Origin: CAZSHG01 sp964606695 [NCBI: uncultured bacterium]
GTDB lineage: Bacteria > UBP14 > UBA6098
Length of the DNA stretch: 64,000 nt
Assembly: GCA_964606695.1 (NCBI GenBank)
Contig: CAZSHG010000015.1
Location: 15,714 to 79,713, forward strand
Direction of reading: 5' to 3'
In this document: positions 8,101 to 16,896 of the stretch, piece after piece
How the letters are laid out: each line of letters starts with the position of its first letter
Numbering within the stretch: the first letter of the stretch is position 1
Made by a program: the position numbers and the translations under genes
Notes under the pieces: generated by a model
Told to the model about the DNA's origin: nothing
What the model saw: only the letters and a program-made list of their open reading frames with translations
Databases searched by the model: none

Positions 8101-8278
8101 CGTGCAAACTGTAGGAAAAACCCGGTCCGCCGACGGGGCCGTTGTGCGTTATCGAAGTCATCGCATCGTCGTAAGGGACGTAAATCGGCTGGTGCATATG
8201 CCATAGAAAGCTGATATATATAGGTTCTGCGAAAACAGTTATTGCGATCAATAAAAAGATAGCGGCGAATTTTCTCAT
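5153..8278 (-). CDS. Secreted GH57-like glycoside hydrolase with sorting domain
   Basis: 1041 residues from the ATG at 8278; GGAG lies 6 bases upstream and overlaps an earlier in-frame ATG at 8290, so the later start is preferred. A signal peptide (MRKFAAIFLLIAITVFA) is followed by a GH57 domain of about 400 residues with HMHQP near 27-31, GLFPPEACF carrying the likely nucleophile Glu182, and HHDGENFG carrying the likely acid Asp328. GH57 enzymes act on alpha-glucans. The middle is rich in beta-sandwich-like sequence (possible carbohydrate binding). The C-terminus is a type-A sorting domain (AYPNPFNSAVTI to ARVVYLK). Two translated repeats interrupt it (5284-5347, 5391-5450). The substrate is not predictable. 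Confidence 0.88.
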   Translation of the reverse strand: MRKFAAIFLLIAITVFAEPIYISFLWHMHQPIYVPYDDAMTSITHNGPVGGPGFSYSLHDMWASKGGPYKTWPIDAIERGTGLSHLGAQVDLSGSHIEGLNTLEAAGWNGCFYCGWKDRWNYGRSLLTVQGNPRLELVSFPYHHPILGLSWHEDIVLQFECHEKLFLDNFGTPYSSGLFPPEACFSTRAIPALVEAGIEWVMVDNIHLARTLEDYPWTGASGIHEPNLAEVRNGTLASKPNSAWVQLSGLWAPEKVAGGWGYRPHYSAHVDPTTGDSTIIKIVPAACYMGNEDARGGFGALNYEGVMSQLEFLSTDPDHPQLCLLHHDGENFGAGTESYYNGNFQSFVDWATANPSRFVPTTIQDYMELYPPDSSDVVHVEPGGWIGSGCLSPEFHYWLGDPSPYPTGYSPDWNSWAVITAAHNWVWTANEILPYDSIPSIVYDYGNATSRGFHDYLASQTSCYMYWEGGADEAIWNANPTRAANLAIGHVSGLVSGGTDSYGPTIFTPQRQPYNPGGTEWGASQPSDFEVWTFAYDLSGIDQIRVYYREDADGSVDHANMLYSGAWNYIDMTGETRSSMTSPAPLYKAQRYSAEIPGVTDAIVDYYIYARDAHGNETRTDICHVWVGEGGGGSGSSVTWEPESPSVDDTITITVDASVGGWLHWGVNGWNVPIPDYWPGETYVWGDSLAVETPLSGSGPYTATIGPFNDPSQPVGTIEFVIHFSDETWDNNSGYDYHISLSGGPATYTMDGELDAIAEGIATSGGYGLWAHFNGMQIYVATASAGVGEPTLKDHFIFVANPPGVLADHPWAKDGDVAQWDCYLGGENSTGWSGWFDCDGADPVSAMDADPAGVLEGAFDVAAKFGSIPDTLWLVACGYGTDDGAPLSWQVPFSCGSFPGDIEAIEYVKFPLTPPLSINELNLPEAISISAYPNPFNSAVTISVEQTFLSVQNAGQTGMSGLPMEIEIFDVNGRRISVISSEGFLPDEKSPADRGKISPSGRNVSQNEFVWQPSVNIGSGIYLVRATVEKQSITARVVYLK
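5284..5347. repeat. CATTTCGAG...GAGAAATCTCC repeat inside a coding region
   Basis: The reverse complement reads TGTCATTTCGAGCGAGGG, then CGACGAGAAATCTCC. It matches the intergenic element at 41701-41740. It is translated as SEGFLPDEKSPADRGK in a loop of the GH57 sorting domain. Confidence 0.75.
5391..5450. repeat. ACAGACAGGAATGTCTGT palindromic repeat inside a coding region
   Basis: Two inverted modules (ACATTCCTGTCTGGCC and ACAGACAGGAATGTCTG) are bounded by GGTAG and CTACC. It is translated as EQTFLSVQNAGQTGMSGLP between the first two strands of the sorting domain. It is a different family from the GTAGGGG repeats. Confidence 0.8.
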
Positions 8279-8400
8279 ATTGAACTCCAATGCTTACATA
8301 AATAACGGTCTTTTTAATTTACCGGTCAGTTAGCCTTTTGTCCAGTTATTACTTCTGAATTTATACTTTATGGAATAGTATCGCGACAATCGTTTTGACC

Positions 8401-8459
8401 TTGACAAATAAGCTAATCCCAACTAAATTATATAATCTATATCCCAAAACGGGATATAG
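8401..8459 (+). promoter_or_regulatory. valS promoter with downstream 9-bp inverted repeat
   Basis: TTGACA at 8401-8406 and TAAATT at 8424-8429 are 17 bases apart. Just downstream, CTATATCCC (8437-8445) and GGGATATAG (8451-8459) form a perfect inverted repeat with an AAAAC loop, followed by a T-rich stretch at 8463. It may be an operator, a stabilising 5' hairpin or a weak attenuator. Confidence 0.5.
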
Positions 8460-8498
8460 AGAGATTTTTTATCGATTTGAACTCGATAGTAAAACGAT

Positions 8499-11144
8499 AT
8501 GGCAATAGAACTCGATAAGACATACGACCCAAAGGCCGCGGAAGGCAAATGGAATAAGTGGTGGAACGATGAGGGCTTTTTCAAACCCTCGGACGCCGAG
8601 AAAACCTACTCCATCGTGATTCCGCCGCCGAATGTTACCGATATTCTCCATGTAGGCCACGCGTTGAACAACCTGATTCAGGACGTTCTAATCCGCCGGG
8701 CGCGAATGAAGGGTTATTCGACTCTATGGCTTCCCGGCACAGACCATGCGGGCATCGCGACTCAGCATATGGTCGTGCAGGAACTCGCAAAAGAGGGCAC
8801 GACCAAAGAGGAAATCGGCCGCGAGGAATTCGAGAAACGCCTCTGGCAGTGGAAAGAGACCAAGGGCGGACGGATCATCGACCAGCTTAAAGAGCTTGGA
8901 TGCAGTTGCGATTGGTCCCGCGAGCGTTTTACCCTCGACGAAGGTTATGCCCGCGCGGTTCGTGAGGCTTTTGTGCGGCTCTACGAAGAGGGGCTTATTT
9001 ATCGGGGCAAATACATCATCAACTGGTGCCCGAGCTGTAAAACCGCCCTCTCCGACGAGGAAGCCGAGCATCAGCCGGTCAAGGGCAAGCTCTGGTTTTT
9101 CAAATATCCGCTTGTTGACGGCGGTTTCATCGAATGCGCTACAACTCGCCCGGAGACAATGCTTGGGGATACCGCTATCGCCGTAAACCCTGAGGATAAG
9201 CGATACAAAGATTATATCGGCAAAGATGTTCAGCATCCCTTCCTCGACAGGACTTTCAAAATCGTCGCCGACGACTATGTGGATATGACCTTCGGAACCG
9301 GCGCGGTCAAAATCACTCCGGCTCACGACCCGAACGATTTCGAGATAGGCAAACGCCACGATTTGGATTTCATCAATATCCTCACCATCGATGGCCGGAT
9401 AAACGCTAACGGCGGGGTTTTCGAGGGCATGACTCGTTTCGAAGCTCGGGACGCGATAATTGCCGAGTGGGAAAAGCGGGGGCTTCTCGTGAATATCAAA
9501 GACCACGACCTCTCTGCGGGGCACTGCTACCGTTGCAATACCCTCGTCGAGCCGTATCTTTCCGACCAGTGGTTCCTGAAAATGAAACCCCTCGCCGAAC
9601 CTGCACTGGCAGTGGTTCGCAGGGGCAAATCCAAATTTTACAATGACCGATGGACGGGAGTTTATTACAACTGGCTCGAAAATATTCGCCCGTGGTGCCT
9701 CAGCAGACAGCTCTGGTGGGGGCATCGCATTCCAGTCTGGTATTGCGACGACTGCTCCGACGGCGAACCTATCGTCTTTCGCGATGACCCTTCGGAGTGC
9801 CCGAAATGCGGCTCGACTAATATTCGTCAGGAAACCGACGTTCTCGATACGTGGTTCAGCTCTTGGCTGTGGCCCTTCGCCACAATGGGCTGGCCGGATA
9901 TTGACGCTAATGACCTCAAACGTTTTTTCCCGACCGATGTCCTTTGCACGGCGAGCGAGATTATTTTCTTCTGGGTTGCTCGAATGGTAATGGCCTCCGA
10001 GCATTTCATGGGGGAGACGCCATTTCACAGCATCTACATTCACGGCACGGTTCGCGATTCTCAGGGGCGCAAGATGAGCAAGTCCCTGGGTAACGGAATC
10101 GACCCACTTAAGGTCATCGACGAATACGGGCGCGATGCCCTTCGCTACACTCTCCTCGCACAGGCCGGAGCAGGCCAGGATTTATTCATCGATATGGACA
10201 GTTTCGCCACAGGCCGCAACTTCTGCAACAAGCTCTGGAATGCGGCAAGATTGGTTTTGAGCAATATACATGAAGAATTCAAGCGAGAAGAACTGCGAAA
10301 TCCGCCCACCGGCAATCTGGTCGATAGGTGGATTTTATCCCGGCTTCAAAAAGCAAAAGAGAAGACGGAAAAAGCGTTGCGTATTTATCGCCTCGATGAA
10401 GCCGTAGATACACTCTATCACTTCTTCTGGAGCGAATTCTGCGATATCTATCTCGAAGCCGTTAAACCGAGATTCGCGCGCAATGACAGAGATGCCCAAT
10501 TGGTTTCCTTTCACGTTCTCGAACAGACGCTTCGGCTCTGGCATCCCGTCATTCCTTTCGTAACCGAAGAAATCTGGCAGAAGCTGAAAGAACAGATTAT
10601 AGATGGATTCAAAGCCGAAGCCTGTATTGTGGCGTCCTGGCCTGCAGTAATGCACGGTCTTATCGATGACGGCGCCGAAGTCGAATTCGATTATGTGAAA
10701 GACGTCGCCGCCGAATTGAGGAATATTAAAACTTCGTCCGGAATCGGCAACAAACAGGTGGGACAGGCCGTGATCGTTCCCGCGGATAGTAGCCAGGAAA
10801 ATGTTATCAATAAATATAGAACAATTATCGTAGCGCTTGGAAGGATAGGTTCCGTCGAGACTTCCGATAAACGTCCCGAGGGTGCTGTTGGCACGGCAAT
10901 TGTTAATAATAGCCACGTTTATCTGCCCCTCGAGGGGCTGATCGACCTGGATGCCGAAAGGGCGCGACTTAAAAAAGAAATTTCGCGCCTGGAAGGTGTT
11001 TTATCCGGCTTGGATAATAAATTGGCTAATAAGCAGTTCCTCGATAACGCTCCTGAGGACGTTGTCGATGGGGCGCGGGCGCAACGCGCAAAGGTCGTAT
11101 CTCAACTCGATTACATGCGCAAAGCCCTCGAAGAATTAGGATAA
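8499..11144 (+). CDS. valS: Valyl-tRNA synthetase
   Basis: 881 residues, normal for ValRS. It charges tRNA-Val with valine in the cytoplasm. The class I motifs are present: PPPNVTDILHVGHALN with the HIGH variant HVGH at 51-54, and KMSKS at 525-529. The editing (CP1) domain lies between them (TTRPETMLGDTAIAV). The C-terminal ~65 residues form the expected coiled-coil arm (LIDLDAERARLKKEISRLEG). A zinc-binding pair of CxxC motifs is visible (WCPSCKTA region and CPKCGS). The gene stands 40 bases before the foldase gene cluster. No T-box leader is recognised. Confidence 0.98.
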   Translation: MAIELDKTYDPKAAEGKWNKWWNDEGFFKPSDAEKTYSIVIPPPNVTDILHVGHALNNLIQDVLIRRARMKGYSTLWLPGTDHAGIATQHMVVQELAKEGTTKEEIGREEFEKRLWQWKETKGGRIIDQLKELGCSCDWSRERFTLDEGYARAVREAFVRLYEEGLIYRGKYIINWCPSCKTALSDEEAEHQPVKGKLWFFKYPLVDGGFIECATTRPETMLGDTAIAVNPEDKRYKDYIGKDVQHPFLDRTFKIVADDYVDMTFGTGAVKITPAHDPNDFEIGKRHDLDFINILTIDGRINANGGVFEGMTRFEARDAIIAEWEKRGLLVNIKDHDLSAGHCYRCNTLVEPYLSDQWFLKMKPLAEPALAVVRRGKSKFYNDRWTGVYYNWLENIRPWCLSRQLWWGHRIPVWYCDDCSDGEPIVFRDDPSECPKCGSTNIRQETDVLDTWFSSWLWPFATMGWPDIDANDLKRFFPTDVLCTASEIIFFWVARMVMASEHFMGETPFHSIYIHGTVRDSQGRKMSKSLGNGIDPLKVIDEYGRDALRYTLLAQAGAGQDLFIDMDSFATGRNFCNKLWNAARLVLSNIHEEFKREELRNPPTGNLVDRWILSRLQKAKEKTEKALRIYRLDEAVDTLYHFFWSEFCDIYLEAVKPRFARNDRDAQLVSFHVLEQTLRLWHPVIPFVTEEIWQKLKEQIIDGFKAEACIVASWPAVMHGLIDDGAEVEFDYVKDVAAELRNIKTSSGIGNKQVGQAVIVPADSSQENVINKYRTIIVALGRIGSVETSDKRPEGAVGTAIVNNSHVYLPLEGLIDLDAERARLKKEISRLEGVLSGLDNKLANKQFLDNAPEDVVDGARAQRAKVVSQLDYMRKALEELG

Positions 11145-11184
11145 CTGATAATTGAATAATTTGATAAAACAAGGAGGAAACACA

Positions 11185-12888
11185 ATGAAAAGATCCATCA
11201 TCGGGATAGTGTTCCTTGGGATCATTACGGCGATAGTATTTATCGGTTGCGGACAGGCACCCGAAAATGTCGTCGCCAGGGTGGGGAAAACCCAGATTAC
11301 GACCGAGGAACTCGAAGAGAATGTCGAGATGCTTAAAGGGCGTTGGAAGAACGTTACGGATGCATACGATGGTAAATTAGCCACACTCGATAAAATGATC
11401 GAAAAAAACCTGATGCTCCTCGATGCCTACGACAGAGGGCTTGACAAGGACTCATCGGTCATCAAAGCTCTCGAACAGGGCGAAACGCGAAGGAAACTGA
11501 TAGGCCTTTGGGAGAAGGAAATCGTAGAGAAAACGAAGGTTACCGACGAGGAACTCAAGGATCGTTACGACATGATGGGTTTCGAATACAACGCGGCACA
11601 TATCCTCGTGAAAGATCATACGCTTGCCGAAGAACTCTACGACAGGTTACAGAAAGGCGAACCTTTCGCCGACCTCGCCAAGGAGTATTCAGAGGATCCC
11701 GGTAGTGGAGCTAAAGGCGGCGATCTCGGTTGGTTCTCCGTTGGCCGAATGGTCAAAGAATTCGAGGAAACCGTTCTTTCTCTTAAAGACGACGAAATAT
11801 CCGAACCGGTGGAAACGAGATTCGGATGGCATATTATTCAAAGAAAAGGTATTCGCGAACGCAAAGGAAGGAAACCCTTCGAGGAAGAAAAGGATATGCT
11901 CAGGCAAATGGTCGAACGCGAGAAACAGACCGCACGTATGGAAGAATACCTCGAGGGATTATATGAGACATATGATTTCGCCTATGATGACGAAGTTATC
12001 GCCAAAGTCTCAGGTAGATACGTCAATCCCGAGGATCAGAGCAAAATGTCCATGGACGAAAAAGGCCTCGTTCTGGCGAAGTGGAAGGGAGGCGAATACA
12101 CGGTAGGTCAACTCGATTCATTATATATGTCCCAACCGCCCTATCGAAGGCCGCCCATCGCGAACGAAGAACAGCTTCGTGATTTCGTCAAACAGGCCAG
12201 CCAGGAAAAACTCCTTATTGCGGAAACCGAACGTGTGAACATAGTTGAACACGAAAAGTATAAGGAGGCTTACAAAAAGGAACTCGAAGATGCCATGCTG
12301 AGACAGGTTCAGCAGGATATATACGCTGACGTCGAGGTAACCGACGAAGAAATGCAACAATACTACGAAGCGAATACGGACTCCTTCGTCGAACCGAAGA
12401 CTATCGTAGCAAGAGAAATCCAGCTTAACACCGAAGCCGAGGCGAAAGACGTTGCCGAGGAAATCCGTGGCGGCGCGGATTTCATGGATATTGCCGAAGA
12501 AAAATCCGAGCGGAAACATCTAAAGTCTCGCAATTGGGAACTGGAAATCACTCAGGCAAAATTCCCCGATTTCTTCGCGGCTATAGAAGCCGCAAAGATC
12601 GGAGATATCGTCGGACCGATTAATGACAGCAGAACGAAAAAATGGTCTGTGCTTAAAGTGGTGGACATCAGGGGACAATCTTCAATGGCATTTGAAAAAG
12701 TTAAAGGTAGAATAAAGAGCAAACTCGGTCGCGAAAAACGCGAAAAAACTATGGAAGAATTCCTGGAAAAAACCAGAACCCAATACAACGTTAAGATATT
12801 TGAGGATAACGTTGCGGCAACAATCGATTCGGCTCATTACGAGGAAACCCCGAAATCGGAAACAGCCGCGAATATCCCAACTCCGTAA
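11185..12888 (+). CDS. Lipoprotein SurA/PrsA-like peptidyl-prolyl isomerase
   Basis: 567 residues from the ATG at 11185, chosen because AAGGAGG sits 8 bases upstream. The lipobox is FIGC, so the mature protein is predicted to be a periplasmic lipoprotein. A SurA-like N-terminal helical segment is followed by a parvulin domain with [31 protein letters not shown] and RFGWHIIQ. The second half contains another foldase-like region ([12 protein letters not shown] and [14 protein letters not shown] stretches) with weaker parvulin features. It likely chaperones outer-membrane or secreted proteins. It heads a run of three such genes (11185-15108). Confidence 0.9.
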   Translation: MKRSIIGIVFLGIITAIVFIGCGQAPENVVARVGKTQITTEELEENVEMLKGRWKNVTDAYDGKLATLDKMIEKNLMLLDAYDRGLDKDSSVIKALEQGETRRKLIGLWEKEIVEKTKVTDEELKDRYDMMGFEYNAAHILVKDHTLAEELYDRLQKGEPFADLAKEYSEDPGSGAKGGDLGWFSVGRMVKEFEETVLSLKDDEISEPVETRFGWHIIQRKGIRERKGRKPFEEEKDMLRQMVEREKQTARMEEYLEGLYETYDFAYDDEVIAKVSGRYVNPEDQSKMSMDEKGLVLAKWKGGEYTVGQLDSLYMSQPPYRRPPIANEEQLRDFVKQASQEKLLIAETERVNIVEHEKYKEAYKKELEDAMLRQVQQDIYADVEVTDEEMQQYYEANTDSFVEPKTIVAREIQLNTEAEAKDVAEEIRGGADFMDIAEEKSERKHLKSRNWELEITQAKFPDFFAAIEAAKIGDIVGPINDSRTKKWSVLKVVDIRGQSSMAFEKVKGRIKSKLGREKREKTMEEFLEKTRTQYNVKIFEDNVAATIDSAHYEETPKSETAANIPTP

Positions 12889-12909
12889 TAACACGACGTA
12901 AACAAACTC

Positions 12910-12957
12910 GCCCGGCCGAAATGTCATCGATAAATTCGAATTGGCAATTGGCCGGGC
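12910..12957. other. Long-range hairpin between foldase genes
   Basis: GCCCGGCC at 12910-12917 pairs with GGCCGGGC at 12950-12957 around a 32-base AT-rich loop. There is no T run, so it is not a typical terminator. It could be an mRNA stability or processing element between two co-directional genes. Confidence 0.45.
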
Positions 12958-13022
12958 ACATAAATAAATGCAATGGGCGTTTTATGAGTTAATACGTCGT
13001 TAATTATAAATTATAGAAGCTA

Positions 13023-13850
13023 ATGAACCGTTGGATGATATTGTTTGCCAGTTTCGCATTTATCCTGGTATCCGCTTGTGGCGGACGTGAAAGCGATAGG
13101 CCTATCGCTACTGCGGGAGAAGCGAAACTGACGGAAAAAGACCTGGATTATCTTCTGCCCGAAGGTTTTCAGGACGAAATGGCCGATGAGGTTTTTCGTT
13201 TTATCGAGGACTGGGCGAAAGAGGAAATACTCGCCTCTGCCGCCGAAGATTTGGGTTTGCAGAAACAACCCGAAATCGCATATAGGCTCGAAGAAACGAG
13301 AAGAATGATACTCGCTTCGGCCTATGAAAGAGAGGTAATATCCAGTCGGATTGAAATCGATTCGACCGCGGTATATCAATATTATATAGATAATCTCGAC
13401 GATTTCGTGCGCCAGAGGGACGAGGTCAGATGCGCCCATATTATGGTCTCCGATTCGGTTGAAGCCCTTATTGTTGATAGTTTGTTGGATACGCTTGCTT
13501 TTGAAGAGGTTGCCCAACAATTTTCCCACGACCCTCAAAATATCGATATTGGCTATTTCGCCAAAGACGAAATGCACCCGAACATCGCTCGTATAGCATT
13601 TGAACTTCCAGAAGGGGAACATTCCGGGCCGATCCAAACCGAATTCGGTTATCACTTCATTAAACTAATTGATTACGCCTCCAAAGGCTCTACACGCGAA
13701 TTTAACGATGTTCGCGAAACCCTCGAAGATATAATCGCCGAGAGGCAATTCAACGAGGTATATACAGCCGTCATGGATTCTCTTATTAGCGAAAAGCTAT
13801 ATATACTGGATAGTTCAGTAGCGTTAGAGAAAGTAAATTATGAGAAGTAA
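13023..13850 (+). CDS. Lipoprotein parvulin-type peptidyl-prolyl isomerase
   Basis: 275 residues. The signal peptide ends in a lipobox, LVSAC (Cys20), so membrane anchoring facing the periplasm is expected. A helical N-terminal part is followed by one parvulin domain (VRCAHIMVSDS, FEEVAQQFSHDPQNIDIGYF, EFGYHFIKLID). Its 3' end overlaps the next foldase gene by 11 bases, indicating an operon. It is the shortest of the three foldases here and resembles PrsA more than SurA. Substrates are unknown, but an envelope role fits. Confidence 0.9.
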   Translation: MNRWMILFASFAFILVSACGGRESDRPIATAGEAKLTEKDLDYLLPEGFQDEMADEVFRFIEDWAKEEILASAAEDLGLQKQPEIAYRLEETRRMILASAYEREVISSRIEIDSTAVYQYYIDNLDDFVRQRDEVRCAHIMVSDSVEALIVDSLLDTLAFEEVAQQFSHDPQNIDIGYFAKDEMHPNIARIAFELPEGEHSGPIQTEFGYHFIKLIDYASKGSTREFNDVRETLEDIIAERQFNEVYTAVMDSLISEKLYILDSSVALEKVNYEK

Positions 13851-15108
13851 AGCCTTAACTCTTTTGATAATAACATTTTGCGTAGCATTCGCGCAAACAG
13901 AGCATTTTGAAGAACGGATACTTGCGGTCGTAGATGATAGGATAATAACCTCAAGCGAGGCAGAAGTAGCTTTAATGATGGAGGTCGGGGAATTACCGTC
14001 CGATTCGATGCAACTTATAGATTTGTTACGCACTAAAGTCGAGGACTTGATTGACGAGGAATTGATTTTAATTGCCGCGGAAAAGGAATCGCTTCCCGTC
14101 GATGACGCGAGAGTCGAGGATATGTTTCGTTCGAGATGGGAATTGCTCACCGAGGGCTACGGCGGAGAACAGGCACTTGAAAATGCTCTGGAGAGTGAAG
14201 GATATACGGTGGATGAATTCCGAAGGAAAACACGTGAGCAAATAGAGGACTATTACCTTAAACAGATGTATGTCGAGAAGAACTTCGGCAGAATCCCGGT
14301 TACTGAATCCGAAGTTGACAGCTTTTATGAAATCTATCGCGACAGCCTGCCGCCGGCGACGGCTGAAATTAATATACAAAGTATCCTTATATATCTTGAA
14401 CCCGACTCCTCGGCAATAAACAGGGCGTTGGAAATCCTCGAAGACGCGAAAAAACGTATAGTGTCGGGCGAAGATTTTGCCACTGTTTCGGCCGAAATCT
14501 CCGAGGATGAATTGACCGCACCTTCGGGTGGTAATTTGGGAACATACAACCGCGGCGATCTCACGCCCGCGCTCGATTCTCTCGCCTTTAGCCTTGGATA
14601 CAATGAAATCGGTGGCCCCGTTAGAAGCCCGATGGGATATCATCTGATAAAAATCATCGAAAAAGGCGGCGGAAAGGTTACTATTGCACATATTCTGGCA
14701 AAAGCACCTCTTACGAATGAATGGATGGAAATCCTCGCAGATATCGCCGATTCGATATATGCAATGGCAAAAGAAAATCCCGACCGATTCGGAGAACTCG
14801 CGGATTACTTCGGGGATAAGGCCACGATTGAACTCGAGGACTTTGGATGGGTTCCTCTCGGCGCTATTCAGGGCGATTTCAAAACGGAAGTAGCGGGAGC
14901 CGGTGTTGGCGATGTTCTTGGTCCTTATGAAGTCGGCGACTATATCCAGATAATCAAGATAATCGACCGCCGCGAGGGCCGCCAGAGGACACTCGAAGAA
15001 GACCGCGCCCTTATGCGCGAGGGTGCACGACAGATGAAGATGCGGAATGCCATCGAGGAACATCTGGATAAACTCCGGGAGAATTATTACATCGAAATAA
15101 GGATATAA
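13840..15108 (+). CDS. SurA-like periplasmic peptidyl-prolyl isomerase
   Basis: 422 residues with a signal peptide (MRSKALTLLIITFCVAFAQ) and no lipobox, so probably soluble and periplasmic. The order is as in SurA: an N-terminal chaperone domain (ERILAVVDDRIITSSEAEVA, typical of SurA starts), a first parvulin domain (INIQSILIYLE to PMGYHLIKIIEKGG) and a second (VTIAHILAKAP to GDYIQIIKIIDRREG). The length matches SurA. It likely escorts outer-membrane barrels to the BAM machinery. It overlaps the previous gene by 11 bases and is followed after 2 bases by yjbQ. Confidence 0.92.
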   Translation: MRSKALTLLIITFCVAFAQTEHFEERILAVVDDRIITSSEAEVALMMEVGELPSDSMQLIDLLRTKVEDLIDEELILIAAEKESLPVDDARVEDMFRSRWELLTEGYGGEQALENALESEGYTVDEFRRKTREQIEDYYLKQMYVEKNFGRIPVTESEVDSFYEIYRDSLPPATAEINIQSILIYLEPDSSAINRALEILEDAKKRIVSGEDFATVSAEISEDELTAPSGGNLGTYNRGDLTPALDSLAFSLGYNEIGGPVRSPMGYHLIKIIEKGGGKVTIAHILAKAPLTNEWMEILADIADSIYAMAKENPDRFGELADYFGDKATIELEDFGWVPLGAIQGDFKTEVAGAGVGDVLGPYEVGDYIQIIKIIDRREGRQRTLEEDRALMREGARQMKMRNAIEEHLDKLRENYYIEIRI

Positions 15109-15110
15109 AT

Positions 15111-15515
15111 ATGATGGAATTCAACATAAAAACGCCCGAACGCAATTGCACACTGGATATAACCTCGCAGATACGAAAAACAATCGACGAGGTTAACTTA
15201 AAAGAAGGCGCGGTCCTTGTTTACGTCCCCCATACTACGGCGGCAGTTACTATTAATGAGGGAGCCGACCCGGACGTCCAGAGGGATATCCTGGAGAAAC
15301 TGAGTAACCTTGTTCCACATCGTGGCGATTATAAGCACATGGAAGGCAATTCCGACGCGCATATCAAATCGACTCTGGTAGGCGTGGACAGATATATTCC
15401 CGTGCATAATTCGTCTCTGGTTCTCGGCACATGGCAGAAGGTCTTCTTCTGCGAATTCGATGGCCCACGCACGCGCAGATTTTGCATAGTTTCTATATTT
15501 AGAGAAGAAAATTGA
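15111..15515 (+). CDS. yjbQ: YjbQ family protein (TIGR00149)
   Basis: 134 residues, the normal size for the UPF0047/YjbQ family. The family hallmark is visible as VPHTTAAVTINEGADPDV near the middle, followed by HMEGNSDAHIKSTLVG with conserved His and Asp residues that bind a metal. The E. coli member shows weak thiamine-phosphate synthase activity; the true role is unsettled. It may start at the first or second of two adjacent ATG codons. It lies 2 bases after the SurA-like gene and overlaps the next gene by 4 bases. Confidence 0.92.
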   Translation: MMEFNIKTPERNCTLDITSQIRKTIDEVNLKEGAVLVYVPHTTAAVTINEGADPDVQRDILEKLSNLVPHRGDYKHMEGNSDAHIKSTLVGVDRYIPVHNSSLVLGTWQKVFFCEFDGPRTRRFCIVSIFREEN

Positions 15516-16126
15516 GTCGAGTAAAAATGACAATTCTCTTTTTGTTATCTGCGGCGATATTTTGTGTGGCTTTCAAGCCGGCTCCGCCACCGGGCACACC
15601 GTCTTTCATAGTCGAACCGATTCCTCAAATCCAAAATCTGCATATAGACTGTTTTGTTATCGAGGATAGGTTACAGGTCGCGTTTCTCTCTTCCGTTTTT
15701 CTACCCGAAAATGTCGATATGATAACTCTTTCGCCAAATTGGCCGATGGATTCACTCCCATTATTCGTAATAATTAATTCCGGAGAGAACCAATATGAAC
15801 TGCTCCCCGGCAAGGATTTGGAAATCGAAATGACGGCAGACGATTTTGTTCTCAGGCTCACCTACGAGATCGGTATCGAACTCCCCGTTAGCGGGCCGCC
15901 AGGCCCCTGGAAATACGCCCGTAATTTCGCTTTCTATCCCCCTTTCCTCGACCGGGACGGGAATATCCTGCAACCGGACAATTGCAGGATCCGCTTTATG
16001 CTCCCCGAGGAAATCCAGCCGACTACCTGCACCGATAAGCTGGAGCGTTCCGATACAGTCGAATCTTTTCTGTCCTGGGAATATTATGGCGAGCTTGACG
16101 ATGATATCTGCCGTTTTAGCGAATAA
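15512..16126 (+). CDS. Secreted hypothetical protein
   Basis: 204 residues from a TTG at 15512 that overlaps the yjbQ stop; an in-frame ATG at 15527 is an equally plausible start and would begin MTILFLLSAAIFCVAF, a signal peptide. The mature part is Pro-rich at first (KPAPPPGTPSF) and then mixed beta, with VFLPENVDM and ELPVSGPPGPWKY. I do not recognise the family. Translational coupling with yjbQ suggests membership of the foldase operon. A periplasmic or surface location is inferred from the signal peptide. Confidence 0.7.
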   Translation: MSRVKMTILFLLSAAIFCVAFKPAPPPGTPSFIVEPIPQIQNLHIDCFVIEDRLQVAFLSSVFLPENVDMITLSPNWPMDSLPLFVIINSGENQYELLPGKDLEIEMTADDFVLRLTYEIGIELPVSGPPGPWKYARNFAFYPPFLDRDGNILQPDNCRIRFMLPEEIQPTTCTDKLERSDTVESFLSWEYYGELDDDICRFSE

Positions 16127-16357
16127 CCCATGCCAACCGGCGCGATTTTTTGCATCCAATTTCACATCTCGAACCGAATCCACGTGACCAGAAGAAATCT
16201 CTGTAAACGGACTATCTATAGATTAATCTTATTTCACTCGTCCGGGAAAATTCCCCCTTTCATAGCTGGCAAAACTCTTGTATAGGAGAAAAAGAAAAAT
16301 ATATCGATTGATCGATAAACCCTTTCGTGTTTTTTTCGTCGAAAGGAGTGAGAGCAG

Positions 16358-16888
16358 ATGGTAAACGAAACCGAAATAATAAAACGAGCAAAGGATGGCG
16401 ATCAGGAAGCCATGTCAATTTTAATCGAAGATAACCAGAAGAACGTTTTCGCGCTTGCTTATCGAATGACTGGCAACCGCGACGACGCTCTGGATATCAC
16501 TCAGGATACCTTCATAAAAGCCATCCGCGGAATAAAGCGTTTTCGCGGCGACTCGAAGATATCGACCTGGCTCTATACGATAACCTCCAATCTCGCGAAA
16601 GACCATCTTCGTAAACACGGCAGAATCGACCTGGTTAGCCTGGAGGAAAGCTGGCTGAAAGCCGGCACCGACTCGCCTTTCGAAAAAACTTCCGATCGCG
16701 AACGGGCGGGGCTTGTCAAAAGGGCAATAACAGCGCTTCCGCCGAACATGAGAGCCGCTTTTATTCTGCGTTACGAAAAGGACCTTCCAATAGCCGAAAT
16801 CGCGGATATTCTCGGTAAATCGGAGGGCACTATAAAGGCGCAGATATTCCAGGCAAAGGATAAAATTCGTGCATTATTGGATAAGTAG
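16358..16888 (+). CDS. ECF-type RNA polymerase sigma factor
   Basis: 176 residues, as usual for sigma-E-like factors. Region 2 includes FALAYRMTGNRDDALDITQD and TFIKAIRGIKRFRGDSKIST; region 4 includes LPPNMRAAFILRYEKDLPIA and IADILGKSEGTIKAQIFQAK, a helix-turn-helix that reads the -35 element. AAAGGAGTGAG lies upstream of the ATG. The next gene begins 8 bases downstream and encodes a membrane protein that could be its anti-sigma factor, followed by two Spy/CpxP-like genes. The group looks like an envelope-stress operon. Confidence 0.95.
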   Translation: MVNETEIIKRAKDGDQEAMSILIEDNQKNVFALAYRMTGNRDDALDITQDTFIKAIRGIKRFRGDSKISTWLYTITSNLAKDHLRKHGRIDLVSLEESWLKAGTDSPFEKTSDRERAGLVKRAITALPPNMRAAFILRYEKDLPIAEIADILGKSEGTIKAQIFQAKDKIRALLDK

Positions 16889-16896
16889 GTGAAATT

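Noticed and set aside
8724-10043. A 439-codon frame antisense to valS
   Set aside because: Antisense to a well-supported essential gene; sequence has no family pattern.
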